DNA of 64,000 nt. It comes from Microbacterium mangrovi. GTDB taxonomy: Bacteria > Actinomycetota > Actinomycetes > Actinomycetales > Microbacteriaceae. This document shows positions 33,935 to 43,329 of this stretch, in pieces. Below the pieces are notes generated by a model. It was not told the origin of the DNA and searched no databases. It saw only the letters and a program-made list of their open reading frames with translations. The translations under genes and the position numbers were made by a program. Position 1 is the stretch's first letter; every line of letters begins with the position of its first letter. The stretch lies in NCBI RefSeq assembly GCF_000802305.1, contig NZ_JTDK01000006.1, forward strand, positions 930,001 through 994,000. Reading direction: 5' to 3'.

Positions 33935-35140
33935 GTGGACTGGCAGACCTCCGAAGACACCGTGCCCTCGGCGCCGGTCACGGAGGCCGATGCCCGCCTG
34001 CTCCTCGGACGACCGCCCGCCACCGGCGCATGGCGCGACGGCGACCCGGTCGGAGACCGTCGGTTCGCGACATTCGGGGCGTTCTCCACCGAAGGCGGAC
34101 GCGAACTCCCCAGCATCCGGATCGCCTACGAGACATGGGGAACGCTCGCACCCGATGCGAGCAACGCCGTGCTGATCCTGCACGCCCTCACCGGCGACAG
34201 CCACGTGCGCGGGCCGGCCGGACCCGGGCATCCCACCGCCGGCTGGTGGCAGGATCTCGTCGGTCCCGGGCTGGCCATCGACACCGATCGGTGGTTCGTC
34301 GTCGCCCCGAACATGCTGGGTGGATGCCAGGGCTCGACGGGCCCTGCGACCATCGCGCCGGACGGCCGCGAGTGGGGCTCCCGGTTCCCGTACATCACGA
34401 TCCGCGACCAGGTGGCTGCGCTGGCGCTGCTGGCCGACGACCTCGGCATCGGCACGTGGGCCGCCGTCATCGGCGGATCGATGGGCGGGATGCACGCGAT
34501 GGAGTGGGCGATCGGCCTGCCCGAGCGGGTGGCGCGCGTCGGCATCCTGGCCGCTCCCCCGGCGAACACCGCCGACCAGATCGCGTTGAACTCGGTGCAG
34601 CTGGAGGCCATCCAGATCGACCCGCGCTTTCAGAACGGCGACTACTACGACTCCGGCGACGGCGACGGCCCGACGCGCGGCCTGGCGCTCGCCCGTCGCA
34701 TGGCGCTGCTGAACTACCGCAGCCCCACCGAGTTGAACCAGCGTTTCCAGCGATCGTGGCAGTCCGGGGTGAGCCCGCTCGGCCACGGCGGACGCTTCGC
34801 CGTCGAGTCGTATCTCGACTTCCACGGCAACAAGTTCACGCGCCGCTTCGACGCGAACAGCTACATCCGTCTCGTCGAGGCGATGGATTCGCACGACGTG
34901 GGCCGCGACCGCGGCGGCATCGAGGAGGCCCTGAAGCGCGTCACCGCGACCGCGCTCGTGCTCGGCATTGACTCCGACCGGCTGTTCCCCGTCGAAGGGC
35001 AGCACCGGATCGCACGGAGCATCCCGAACACGCTCGACGGCGACCGTGCCGTCGTCATGGCGAGCGACTTCGGACACGACGGCTTCCTCATCGAGACCGC
35101 GGTCGTCGCCCAGCACCTGCGGCGCCTGCTCGCCGCCTGA
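33935..35140 (+). CDS. metX: Homoserine O-acetyltransferase
   Basis: Acetylates homoserine with acetyl-CoA, giving the substrate for MetY. The alpha/beta-hydrolase triad is visible: Ser182 in GGSMGGM (180-186), an Asp before GIDSDRLFP, and His in GHDGFL near the C-terminus. LHALTGDSH (82-90) forms the oxyanion region. Length 401 is normal. GTG start with AAAGGA about 9 nt upstream. A short CTAGG/CCTAG repeat at 33887-33899 lies in the upstream region and might be regulatory. Confidence 0.95.
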   Translation: MDWQTSEDTVPSAPVTEADARLLLGRPPATGAWRDGDPVGDRRFATFGAFSTEGGRELPSIRIAYETWGTLAPDASNAVLILHALTGDSHVRGPAGPGHPTAGWWQDLVGPGLAIDTDRWFVVAPNMLGGCQGSTGPATIAPDGREWGSRFPYITIRDQVAALALLADDLGIGTWAAVIGGSMGGMHAMEWAIGLPERVARVGILAAPPANTADQIALNSVQLEAIQIDPRFQNGDYYDSGDGDGPTRGLALARRMALLNYRSPTELNQRFQRSWQSGVSPLGHGGRFAVESYLDFHGNKFTRRFDANSYIRLVEAMDSHDVGRDRGGIEEALKRVTATALVLGIDSDRLFPVEGQHRIARSIPNTLDGDRAVVMASDFGHDGFLIETAVVAQHLRRLLAA

Positions 35141-35149
35141 CCACGCGCG

Positions 35150-35761
35150 TCACGTCGTCAGCCACGCCGGCATCGTGCGGGAGAAGTGGGCGATCAGGCC
35201 GCCGGTCAACGGGTCTGTCGCATCGATCTCGAAGGCGCGGACGAGCGTCGCCATGGCGTCGTCTTTTCGCCCCTGCGCCCACAGCATCCACGCGATCGTG
35301 CTGAGCATCGGCTGGTGCAGTTCGTGCGGGGCGGCATCCGCCGACGCGCGCATCAGCAGGATGCCCCGCTCGAGCCGCCGCGGATCGGGCCGCCGCGACG
35401 ATTCGCCGAGGAACAGCCGAACCGGGTCGTCGTGCGGGATCGTGCCGGCGCCGTGGAGGTCGGCGACATGCTCGTCGACGGAGACCCCGCGCCGCTCCGC
35501 CTGGGTGATGAGGCGCTGCGTGCGTTCGAGGTTCTGCTGACCCGTGCGGCGTCCGAAGGCGGTCTGCACGCAGACGGCCTGCGGGAGCCCCGGCCACTGC
35601 ATCATCATGACGAGTTGCGCGCGCATCGGCATGCTCACGTCGTCGATGTCGTCGTCGAGGAGGGACTCGAGAAGCGGCACGATCACCTTCATCGACTCGA
35701 GGTGCCCGAAGGGCTCGATCGGACCGGACCCGGGGTTGTCGTGCGGTGCGGAATCGTGCAT
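35150..35761 (-). CDS. DUF4192-like protein
   Basis: 203 residues, with the C-terminal segment AWMLWAQGRKDDAMATLVRAFEIDATDP resembling the helical-repeat end of DUF4192 proteins. It is shorter than usual for that family (about 300 or more residues), so it may be a truncated member. The ATG at 35761 follows CTGGGG. It converges on metX with 9 bp between the stops. Confidence 0.55.
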   Translation of the reverse strand: MHDSAPHDNPGSGPIEPFGHLESMKVIVPLLESLLDDDIDDVSMPMRAQLVMMMQWPGLPQAVCVQTAFGRRTGQQNLERTQRLITQAERRGVSVDEHVADLHGAGTIPHDDPVRLFLGESSRRPDPRRLERGILLMRASADAAPHELHQPMLSTIAWMLWAQGRKDDAMATLVRAFEIDATDPLTGGLIAHFSRTMPAWLTT

Positions 35762-35861
35762 GTCCCCAGCGTGCTCGACCGGCTCCCACGAGATCGATGT
35801 CCGGCGCGGATCTGTGGATGACGCAGGCCTCAGCGCCGCCTGTGGACAGACCTCGGCCGCG

Positions 35862-36587
35862 TCAGGATGCCGAAGTGCGCTCGTACACCCACGGAAGGGA
35901 GTCCAGGCGCAGACGGTGGCGGGATCCGGATGCCGGGGCATCCTGAACGGCCTCGAACTCCTCGTCGCCGGCCCACAGCAGATATGGGCCGCGCGCGTCG
36001 CGGCGCGCGACGCTGTCGAAGAGCGCCGGGGCGGAGGCCACCGCGAGAAGTGCCGCCGCGTCCGGGGCGTCCGCGAGCCCGTGCAGCGTCACCCACGTCG
36101 GCGGATACAGGGTCAGCTCGCCGCGCCCGTGGCGGGCGAGCATGTCGGCGGGTCGCACCCAGGCGGCGCGCACCGCCTCGGCGTCCGACAGTCGCAGAGT
36201 CACCTCGGCCGGAGCGGGGGCGACGAAGAACCAGGTGCGGATGCGCGTGGGGATGCCGACCGGAGGGTCCCACCGGGACAGCGTGACGACGGATCCGGCA
36301 TCCAGCGCGATGCCGGTCTCCTCCCACGTCTCGCGCACGCCGGCGTTCCGGGCCGTCCCCTCCTCGGTCGCCCCGGCGTCGCCGTCTTCGACCTTGCCGC
36401 CGGGGAACACCCAGGCGCCCGCGAACGAGCCGCGATCGGGTCGCTCCATCATGAGCACCTCGGGGCCGGCATCCCCGGCACGGACGACGATCACGGTACC
36501 GGCGACCGGAACGGACGCATCCGCCGCATCGCCCGCGACCCGCGGACGACCGAGGGCGTCCGCCAGTTCCCCGAGTCCGTCGTTCAC
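35862..36587 (-). CDS. NUDIX hydrolase (NUDT19/CoA-pyrophosphatase-like)
   Basis: The Nudix box starts GGKVED (63-68) and ends RETWEETG (85-92), with an insertion of several residues in the middle as in the NUDT7/8/19 group. It hydrolyses a nucleoside diphosphate linked to another group; CoA derivatives are likely from the box type. 241 residues. GTG start 4 nt after the stop of the thiamine-binding gene, so the two are cotranscribed. Confidence 0.85.
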   Translation of the reverse strand: MNDGLGELADALGRPRVAGDAADASVPVAGTVIVVRAGDAGPEVLMMERPDRGSFAGAWVFPGGKVEDGDAGATEEGTARNAGVRETWEETGIALDAGSVVTLSRWDPPVGIPTRIRTWFFVAPAPAEVTLRLSDAEAVRAAWVRPADMLARHGRGELTLYPPTWVTLHGLADAPDAAALLAVASAPALFDSVARRDARGPYLLWAGDEEFEAVQDAPASGSRHRLRLDSLPWVYERTSAS

Positions 36588-36591
36588 GGCA

Positions 36592-36894
36592 TCACTCGTC
36601 GATCGCGGCCTCGAGACGCTCGATCTTGTTGTCGATCTCGCCGGTGTACCCCGGGCGGATGTCCGCCTTCAGCACGAGCGACACACGCGAACCGAACGGC
36701 AGCACCGCCTCGGTCGCGCGCTTGACCACGTCGAAGACGTCGTCCCAGTCGCCCTCGATCTCGGTGAACATCGACGTCGTGCGGTGCGGAAGCCCCGAGT
36801 CGCGGACGATCCGCACGGCGGCGGCGACCGCGTCGTGCACCGATCCGTCTTCGCGTCCGGTTCCGCTGGGGGCGACTGAGAAGGCAACGAGCAT
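36592..36894 (-). CDS. Thiamine-binding protein (YqgV/MTH1187 type)
   Basis: 100 residues with the fold signature of the thiamine-binding family: MLVAFSVAPSG at the start and TSMFTEIEGDWDDVFDVVKR in the middle. Members bind thiamine or its phosphates and form tetramers; their exact job is unclear. Its promoter box lies in the end of the neighbouring membrane-enzyme gene. Confidence 0.85.
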   Translation of the reverse strand: MLVAFSVAPSGTGREDGSVHDAVAAAVRIVRDSGLPHRTTSMFTEIEGDWDDVFDVVKRATEAVLPFGSRVSLVLKADIRPGYTGEIDNKIERLEAAIDE

Positions 36895-36900
36895 GGTTCG

Positions 36901-36906
36901 ACGCTA
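36901..36906 (-). promoter_or_regulatory. -10 box of leaderless thiamine-binding gene
   Basis: TAGCGT on the minus strand, 6 nt before the ATG; it overlaps the stop codon of the upstream gene. Confidence 0.6.
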
Positions 36907-38139
36907 CCCGACCGCGGTGTGCGAGGACGAGGATGCCGCGAGCGTCGATCGTCCGCGTGGCCGCACCCGCACGAGCCGCGCCACGCTCCAGACCAGGAGC
37001 ACCCCGACGACGACGTTGCGGGCGGTGAGCACGAACTCCGAGACCGGGTCGCCGGTGAGCACACCCATGTACATCAGCGGGTACATCACCTGGGTGAGGC
37101 CCGCGATCACGAGCCCGAGCACGACGGGCGCGCGCCATCGCCTCCGCTCGATGACGAGGCCCATCACGAGCGGTGCGACGATCCACGTGTAGTACTGCGG
37201 CGACCCCACCTTATTGAAGAAGATGAACGCGACCACGAGGGCGAGTGCGAGATCGGGGAAGAGAGCCGCGAAGGACGCCCCGCGCCACGCCTTCAGGGCG
37301 CCGATCGCCGCGATCGCGCCGACGGCCACCACGAGCAGCGGGGTCATCAGCGCGATGACGGCGTTCACGTGCGGTCCGGTGACCTCGAACGTGAGCATCT
37401 CGGGACTGTAGAAGATGGATGCCCCCGGCACATGCAGCACGGTCGCCCAGACGTAGAGGCCGCTCACCGGCGCCTCGATCTGCAGCCCGCGACCGGTCTG
37501 GTCCCCGATGAACCCGAACGTGTACGCGGCACCGCCGGCGAGCGCGACGACTCCGATCGTGACGGCCGAGACCAGGAGCGCGCCGGCGAGGACCGACAAC
37601 CGCCGTCGCACCGCGATGAGGGCGGCGGCGATGAGCGCGGCCGGCCAGACCTTCATCCACGTGGCGATCGACAGCAGCACGGAGCCGAGCAGCGGGCGTC
37701 CGACCAGCCACAGGCATCCGGCCACCGCGAGCGGAACGGTCAGCGCGTCGAGTCGGTACATGTACACGGGCCCGAGGAGAGCGACGAACGCGAGCCAGAA
37801 CCAGGCGGCGGCCACGCGGCCGCGTGAGCGTGCCCGCCCGACGAGCACGGCGAAGGCGAGGGCGTCGCAGATCGTCACCAGCACAGCCCAGGAGACCGTG
37901 TACGTGCCGCTGACCCAGTCGAACAGGTGCGCCGCGAGCATCGGGACGAGAGCCAGCTGGGGGTACACCCACGGCTCGGTGATGCCGACGATGCCGCCGC
38001 CGTTCAGAGCCGCCGTCGACCACGGTTCGTAGACCCGGTAGACGTCGCCCATCGGTTCGGTGGGCATGACGAATCCGAGGACCGCGACCAGGGCGTGCAC
38101 AACGACGAACGCCACCCAGAGCACTGCCCGCCTCGACAC
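36904..38139 (-). CDS. Polyprenyl-phosphate mannosyltransferase-like membrane enzyme (GT87/DUF2029)
   Basis: 411 residues with about ten helices. The first extracytoplasmic loop carries acidic GDVYRVYEPW, fitting the Asp-based active site of GT-C glycosyltransferases. Such enzymes move mannose or arabinose from a polyprenyl carrier in the cell envelope. GTG at 38139 is 7 nt past TAGGAT; ATG at 38148 would lie inside that box. Confidence 0.75.
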   Translation of the reverse strand: MSRRAVLWVAFVVVHALVAVLGFVMPTEPMGDVYRVYEPWSTAALNGGGIVGITEPWVYPQLALVPMLAAHLFDWVSGTYTVSWAVLVTICDALAFAVLVGRARSRGRVAAAWFWLAFVALLGPVYMYRLDALTVPLAVAGCLWLVGRPLLGSVLLSIATWMKVWPAALIAAALIAVRRRLSVLAGALLVSAVTIGVVALAGGAAYTFGFIGDQTGRGLQIEAPVSGLYVWATVLHVPGASIFYSPEMLTFEVTGPHVNAVIALMTPLLVVAVGAIAAIGALKAWRGASFAALFPDLALALVVAFIFFNKVGSPQYYTWIVAPLVMGLVIERRRWRAPVVLGLVIAGLTQVMYPLMYMGVLTGDPVSEFVLTARNVVVGVLLVWSVARLVRVRPRGRSTLAASSSSHTAVG

Positions 38140-38146
38140 GCCCCAC

Positions 38147-38152
38147 ATCCTA
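38147..38152 (-). promoter_or_regulatory. -10 box of leaderless GT-C gene
   Basis: TAGGAT on the minus strand, 7 nt before GTG 38139. It decides the start between GTG 38139 and ATG 38148. Confidence 0.5.
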
Positions 38153-38176
38153 CGGACGCCTCCTGTGACGCACCGG

Positions 38177-39079
38177 TCAGACCGCGGCGAGCGCGCGGGC
38201 GACGGCCCACGGCAGCGCGTCGGCGACATCCAGCGCGAGGATGGGCGCGTCCGGCGCGCCGTCGGCCGCGTGGCCTGCGAGCCGGGCGGATGCCGCGGCA
38301 CCGGCATGCCCGTGCAGCCAGGCGGCGGTGGCGGCGCACGCGAGGAGGCGGGCACCGTCGAGGTGCTCGCTGCCGGTCGCACGTCCGCGGCGTCCGGCGA
38401 CGCCCGCCGTCACGGCGCCGAGGCATCCGGCCAGCACGTCTCCGGTGCCGGCGGACGCCAGCCACGAGGTGGGTGCGGCGACGGTCACCGCCATTCCGCC
38501 GGGCTCGGCGACGACGGTGTCCGCCCCCTTGGACAGCACGACGACGCCGAGGGCCGCGGCCGTCTCCGTCGCCTGGGCGATGCGGCCGGCGAGGTCGGCG
38601 GGGATCGCCGGATCCAGGCCCGCCGCGGTGCGCAGCCGGGCGAGCTCGCGGGCGTGCGGCGTCACGATCCACGGTGCCTCGCCGGCCGCGCCCGAACGCA
38701 GAACCGGCACGAGGTCGAGGGCGCCGGCATCCACGACGACGGGAAGCCCGCCGCTCAGGATGCCCCGCAGGGTGTCGGTCTCCGCGTCGGAGCGGGAGGA
38801 CGGGTCGGTTCCCGAGCCGATCACCCACGCCTGCACGCGGCCCTCCGCGGCAACGGTCTCGGGGCGCTGCCGGAGGACGGCGTCGCGCGCCGGGCCGGTG
38901 TACCGCACCATGCCCGCGCCCGTGCGCGCCGCGCCGCTCACGCCCAGCACGGCCGCACCGGGATACGCGTCCGAACCGGTGTGCACGCCGACGACGCCGC
39001 GCGTGTACTTGTCGTCGGTCCCGTCCGGCCGATGCAGGGTGCCGCCGGCCAGCTCCGCCGTCCAGGGCGTCGCGCTCAT
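38177..39079 (-). CDS. nnrD: ADP/ATP-dependent NAD(P)H-hydrate dehydratase
   Basis: Repairs hydrated NAD(P)H. The ribokinase-like fold has TPHARELA (140-147) and SAGTGDVLAG (209-218), the anion-hole motif with catalytic Asp. Length 300 matches stand-alone NnrD without an epimerase domain. The ATG overlaps the stop of the CNNM gene by 4 nt. Confidence 0.93.
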   Translation of the reverse strand: MSATPWTAELAGGTLHRPDGTDDKYTRGVVGVHTGSDAYPGAAVLGVSGAARTGAGMVRYTGPARDAVLRQRPETVAAEGRVQAWVIGSGTDPSSRSDAETDTLRGILSGGLPVVVDAGALDLVPVLRSGAAGEAPWIVTPHARELARLRTAAGLDPAIPADLAGRIAQATETAAALGVVVLSKGADTVVAEPGGMAVTVAAPTSWLASAGTGDVLAGCLGAVTAGVAGRRGRATGSEHLDGARLLACAATAAWLHGHAGAAASARLAGHAADGAPDAPILALDVADALPWAVARALAAV

Positions 39080-40137
39080 GTCCGCCTCCCGTGGCCCCGG
39101 CGCGTCGCATCGTGGACTTCGCCGATGAGCTCTTCGATGACGTCCTCGAGGAACAGCACGCCGACCGGCGCGCCGTCGGCGCCGGTGACGAGCGAGAGAT
39201 GACGGCCGGCGGCGCGCATCGCGGCCAGGGCGTCCTCGAGGTCGGTGTCCGCGTCGAGCGGCACCATGCGATGGATCCGCCCGGCGGGGATCGGCCGGTC
39301 GCGCCCGGCATCCGGCGTGTCGGCGACGCGGAGGATGTCCTTCAGGTGCACGTACCCGATGGGGATGCCCGCGTCATCCACGATGACGTACCGGGAGAAC
39401 CCGCGCTTGGCGACGGCCCGCTCGATCTCCTCGGGGGTGGTCGTCTGCGGCAGCGAGACGATCTGCGCCAGCGGCACCGCGGAGTCCTTCGCCTTCTTGT
39501 CGGTGAACTCCACCACGGCGGCGATCGTCCCTGCGGTGTCGTCGAGCACGCCCTCGGCACGCGACTGGCTGACGATCGTGGCGACCTCTTCGAGCGTGAA
39601 CGTGGATGCCGCCTCGTCCTTCGGCTCGACGCCGAACAGCCGCACGATCGCGTTCGCCGACCAGTTCAGGGCGACGATCACCGGGTGGAAGATCTTCGAC
39701 ACCCACACCAGCGGCGTCGCGAGCAGCAGCACGGCACGATCCGGCACCGAGAACGCGAGGTTCTTGGGCACCATCTCGCCGAACACGACGTGCAGGTACG
39801 AGACCAGCAGCAGCGTCACGATGAACCCGACGGTCTCCACCGCGGCGACCGACATGCCCGTCCAGTGCAGCGGCCCTTCGAGCAGGTGGTGGATCGCCGG
39901 CTCCGAGACGTTCAGGATGAGCAGCGAGCAGATCGTGATGCCGAGCTGGCTGGTCGCGAGCATGAGGGTCGCGTGCTCCATCGCGAACAGCGCCGTCTTG
40001 GCGGCGCGGGACCCCTTCTCGGCGCGGGGCTCGATCTGGGAGCGCCGCGCGGAGACGACGGCGAACTCGGCGCCGACGAAGAAGGCGTTGAACGCCAGCA
40101 GGATGACAAGCCAGAGGATGCCGGCCCAGTCGCTCAT
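39076..40137 (-). CDS. CNNM/CorC-type membrane protein (second of pair)
   Basis: A DUF21 membrane domain (about 190 residues, starting ILWLVILLAFNAFFVGAEFA) is followed by a tandem CBS pair. This is the CNNM/CorC hemolysin-related family linked to Mg2+ and Co2+ handling. No C-terminal CorC/HlyC domain follows, making this member shorter (353 residues) than its neighbour. Its ATG overlaps the stop of the upstream CNNM gene by 4 nt. Confidence 0.9.
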   Translation of the reverse strand: MSDWAGILWLVILLAFNAFFVGAEFAVVSARRSQIEPRAEKGSRAAKTALFAMEHATLMLATSQLGITICSLLILNVSEPAIHHLLEGPLHWTGMSVAAVETVGFIVTLLLVSYLHVVFGEMVPKNLAFSVPDRAVLLLATPLVWVSKIFHPVIVALNWSANAIVRLFGVEPKDEAASTFTLEEVATIVSQSRAEGVLDDTAGTIAAVVEFTDKKAKDSAVPLAQIVSLPQTTTPEEIERAVAKRGFSRYVIVDDAGIPIGYVHLKDILRVADTPDAGRDRPIPAGRIHRMVPLDADTDLEDALAAMRAAGRHLSLVTGADGAPVGVLFLEDVIEELIGEVHDATRRGHGRRT

Positions 40138-41450
40138 TCGTCGCCCCCTTCCGGTGCGGGTGCGACCGGTGTGAAGCGGATCCGCTCCATGCGCCGGCCG
40201 GTCATGCGGGCCACGGTCAGCACGCCGCCGGCGACGGGGACCTCGTCGCCCACCTTCGGGATGCGCTCGAGGGTCGACATGATGAACCCGCCGACGGTGT
40301 CGTAGACCTCGCCCTCGGGAACCTCGACTCCCGCACGATCGCGCAGTTCGTCGGGGCGCAGGTCGGCGGGGAAGGTGATCGAGCCGCCCGTGCGCACGAT
40401 GTCCGCGGTGCGGCGGTCGTGCTCGTCGTGGACCTCGCCGACGATCTCCTCGACGAGGTCTTCGAGCGTGACGACCCCGGCCGTGCCGCCGTACTCGTCG
40501 ACGACGACGGCCATCTGGTAGCCGCGAGTGCGCAGCTCCGCCAGCAGGCCGTCGAGGTGGACGGCTTCGGGCATGCGCAGCGGCTCGGTCGCGAGAGCGG
40601 CGGCGGGGACGTCGCCGCGCCGGTCGATCGGCACGCTGATCGCGGCTTTGAGGTGCACGATGCCGACGATGTCGTCCATCGACTCGTCGGTGACCGGAAA
40701 ACGGCTGTGCCCGGTGCGGCGGGCGAGGTCGACGACGTCGGATGCCGTGTCATCCGCGCTGACCGAATGCACGCTCGGTCGCGGGGTCATCACGTCGGCC
40801 GCGGTGAGGCGGGTGAAGTTGAGGCTGCGGTCGAGGAGGGATGCGGTGTCCTCCTCCAGGACGCCGGCCGAGGCCGAGCGGCGCACGAGGCTGGAGAGCT
40901 CCTCGGCGGTGCGCGCCCCGGACAGCTCCTCCTTCGGTTCGACGCCGACCAGGTGGAGGACGCCGTTCGCGGAGCTGTTCAGCACCCACACGGCCGGGCG
41001 GAACACGGCCGTGAAGGCGACCTGGAACGGCAGCACCAGGCGCCCGGTCGCGCGCGGCAGGGCGAGCGCGAAGCTCTTCGGGACGAGCTCGCCGACGATC
41101 ATCGACAGGATCGTCGCGATCGACACGCCGATGATCACGGCCACCGGCTCGGCGGCGCCCGCCGGCATCCCCCACGCCTCGAAGAGCGGGCGGATCAGGT
41201 TGGAGATCGCCGGCTCCATCGTGTAACCGGTGAGGAGGGTGGTGAGCGTAATGCCCAGCTGCGCGCTGGACAGATGCGTCGCGGTGCGCTTGAGGGCACC
41301 GATCGTGACGTTCAGTCCGGTCTCGCCGCGGTCTCTGCGCGCCTCGAGATCAGCACGATCGAGATTGACGAGCGCGAACTCGCTCGCGACGAAGAATCCC
41401 GTCCCGATCGTGAGCAGAAGCCCCACGCCCAGCATGACGTAGTCCATCAC
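40134..41450 (-). CDS. CNNM/CorC-type membrane protein with C-terminal CorC domain
   Basis: 438 residues: DUF21 membrane domain ([20 protein letters not shown] at the start), tandem CBS domains ([18 protein letters not shown] and [20 protein letters not shown]) and a C-terminal CorC/HlyC domain. It heads the operon CNNM-CNNM-nnrD. GGGGGTGACGAG before the ATG is a usable ribosome site. The two CNNM genes are diverged paralogues that could act together. Confidence 0.92.
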   Translation of the reverse strand: MMDYVMLGVGLLLTIGTGFFVASEFALVNLDRADLEARRDRGETGLNVTIGALKRTATHLSSAQLGITLTTLLTGYTMEPAISNLIRPLFEAWGMPAGAAEPVAVIIGVSIATILSMIVGELVPKSFALALPRATGRLVLPFQVAFTAVFRPAVWVLNSSANGVLHLVGVEPKEELSGARTAEELSSLVRRSASAGVLEEDTASLLDRSLNFTRLTAADVMTPRPSVHSVSADDTASDVVDLARRTGHSRFPVTDESMDDIVGIVHLKAAISVPIDRRGDVPAAALATEPLRMPEAVHLDGLLAELRTRGYQMAVVVDEYGGTAGVVTLEDLVEEIVGEVHDEHDRRTADIVRTGGSITFPADLRPDELRDRAGVEVPEGEVYDTVGGFIMSTLERIPKVGDEVPVAGGVLTVARMTGRRMERIRFTPVAPAPEGGDE

Positions 41451-41614
41451 TCGTCACCCCCTGAGGGGGCGAGGCGGTGGGGCGGGCGTCTGCAACTCGG
41501 CGGGTCGTCCATCGTGCCCCCCATTCTATCGGGCGGGACGCCACGCGCCCTCGATCCGCGCGCTGTCGGCGCAGACCGGGCCGGCCAGGGCGCGTCGCGA
41601 GACCGAGCGTCGCC

Positions 41615-41666
41615 GCCGAGACAGGGCCACGCCGACGCCGTTTCGTCGGCGCCGCCCTGTTTCGGC
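41615..41666. repeat. Long intergenic hairpin after guaB1
   Basis: GCCGAGACAGGG pairs with CCCTGTTTCGGC, and GCCGAC with GTCGGC inside. Together 20 of 22 positions pair around an 8-nt loop. It lies in the 248-bp gap between CNNM start and guaB1 end and is probably the guaB1 terminator. There is no T-run. Nothing else was seen in the gap. Confidence 0.75.
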
Positions 41667-41698
41667 ACGTGCCCGGCGCCCGGCGGGAGGCGATGCGG

Positions 41699-43159
41699 CT
41701 ACCAGCTGACGGGCAGGGCCTTGCCCTCTTCGTAGCCCGCGGCCGACTGCAGGCCGACGCGGGCGCGCTCGTGGAACTCCGGCATGGTCGCCGCGCCCGC
41801 ATAGGTGAACGACGAGCGCACGCCCGAGGTGATCATGTCGAGGAGGTCCTCCACGCTCGGCCGCAGCGGATCGAGGTAGATCTTCGACGACGAGATGCCC
41901 TCGGCGAACAGCTCCTTGCGCGCCAGCTCGTACGGGTCGAGGCGGCCGAAGCGGCCGAGCACCGCCTTGGTCGACGCCATGCCCCAGGACTCCTTGTACA
42001 CCTTGCCCGCAGCATCCGTCTGCAGATCGCCGGGCGCCTCGATCGTGCCGGCGAACCACGAGCCGATCATGACGGATGCCGCACCGGCCGCGAGCGCGAG
42101 CGCGACATCGCGCGGGTACCGCACTCCCCCGTCGGCCCACACGTGCGCGCCCAGCTCGCGCGCGGCCTGCGCCGTCTCGAGCACCGCCGAGAACTGCGGG
42201 CGACCGACCGCGGTCATCATGCGCGTCGTGCACATGGCGCCGGGGCCGACGCCGACCTTGAGGATCGACGCGCCCGCCGAGACGAGGTCGTGCACGCCGT
42301 CGCCGGTGACGATGTTGCCGGCCGCGATGGGGATGCCGAGGCCGAGCCCCGAGACGGTCTGAAGTGCCCGCAGCATCCCTTCCTGGTGACCGTGCGCCGT
42401 GTCGACCACGAGGACGTCGACGCCCGCGGCGGCGAGCGCCCGCGCCTTCGCGGCGACGTCGCCGTTGATCCCGACCGCCGCCGCGACGATGAGGCGTCCG
42501 TCGGCGTCCACCGCCGGCCGGTACAGGGCCGATCGCAGGGCCGTGCGCCTGGTCAGCGTGCCGACGAGGTGACCGTGGCGGAGCACGCACACGGTCTCGG
42601 CATCCGCCTCGACGATCAGGTCGAACGCGTGGCGTGCGCTCTCGACGTCGTCGGCGTCGATCGACACGGGCCGGCTGTGCACGAGGTCCCCGAGTCGCGC
42701 ATCGGGCAGGGCGCTGCCGAGGCGCACGGCCGAGACGACGCCGTGCACATCGTCGATGTGCAGGGGCGTGCCGGGACGGGCGTCCGCGACGACGACGCCG
42801 TGGCCGGCGATCGAGGGCAGGACGCGGGATGCCTCGGCAGCCGTCGTCTGGGATCCGAGGACGGTCGGGGTGTCCCACATCACGGGCTGGTCCTTGACCC
42901 AGCGGATGGCGGCATCCAGATCCTGCAGCGGCATGTCCTGCGGGAGCACGCCGAGACCCCCGCGGCGGGCGAGCGTGGCGGCGAGCCGGGGCCCGGTGAC
43001 CGAGTTCATGTTCGACGACACGAGCGGAATCGTGGCCGTCGAGCCGTCGCCGGGGGCGAGATCCACGTCGAGACGGCTGGTGACGGCCGACCGGCGCGGC
43101 ACGAGGAAGACGTCCGAGTAGGTCAGGTCGACAGTGGGCTGGGCGCCGTAGAACTCCAT
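41699..43159 (-). CDS. guaB1: GuaB1-type IMP dehydrogenase/GMP reductase family protein
   Basis: The TIM barrel has the catalytic loop GVGPGAMCTTR with the nucleophilic Cys, and a pair of CBS domains is inserted in the first third (about residues 95-220). Actinobacterial GuaB1 proteins are now regarded as GMP reductases with regulatory CBS modules rather than IMP dehydrogenases. 486 residues. The message is probably leaderless. Confidence 0.88.
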   Translation of the reverse strand: MEFYGAQPTVDLTYSDVFLVPRRSAVTSRLDVDLAPGDGSTATIPLVSSNMNSVTGPRLAATLARRGGLGVLPQDMPLQDLDAAIRWVKDQPVMWDTPTVLGSQTTAAEASRVLPSIAGHGVVVADARPGTPLHIDDVHGVVSAVRLGSALPDARLGDLVHSRPVSIDADDVESARHAFDLIVEADAETVCVLRHGHLVGTLTRRTALRSALYRPAVDADGRLIVAAAVGINGDVAAKARALAAAGVDVLVVDTAHGHQEGMLRALQTVSGLGLGIPIAAGNIVTGDGVHDLVSAGASILKVGVGPGAMCTTRMMTAVGRPQFSAVLETAQAARELGAHVWADGGVRYPRDVALALAAGAASVMIGSWFAGTIEAPGDLQTDAAGKVYKESWGMASTKAVLGRFGRLDPYELARKELFAEGISSSKIYLDPLRPSVEDLLDMITSGVRSSFTYAGAATMPEFHERARVGLQSAAGYEEGKALPVSW

Positions 43160-43165
43160 GCTCCC

Positions 43166-43171
43166 AGGGTA
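43166..43171 (-). promoter_or_regulatory. -10 box of leaderless guaB1
   Basis: TACCCT on the minus strand, 6 nt before the ATG. Confidence 0.6.
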
Positions 43172-43329
43172 ATTTACGCGGAAGACCTATGACGTGGCGT
43201 TCGCTGTGGGCGGCGCGTGGCCGGGAGACGTCCAGGTCAACAGGACTACGCTGGGAAGCACAGCCGACAGACCCGAGATTCTGCCGGCGTTCAACATGAT
43301 TCTTCAGCGATGAAAGCGGGCGATCGAGC

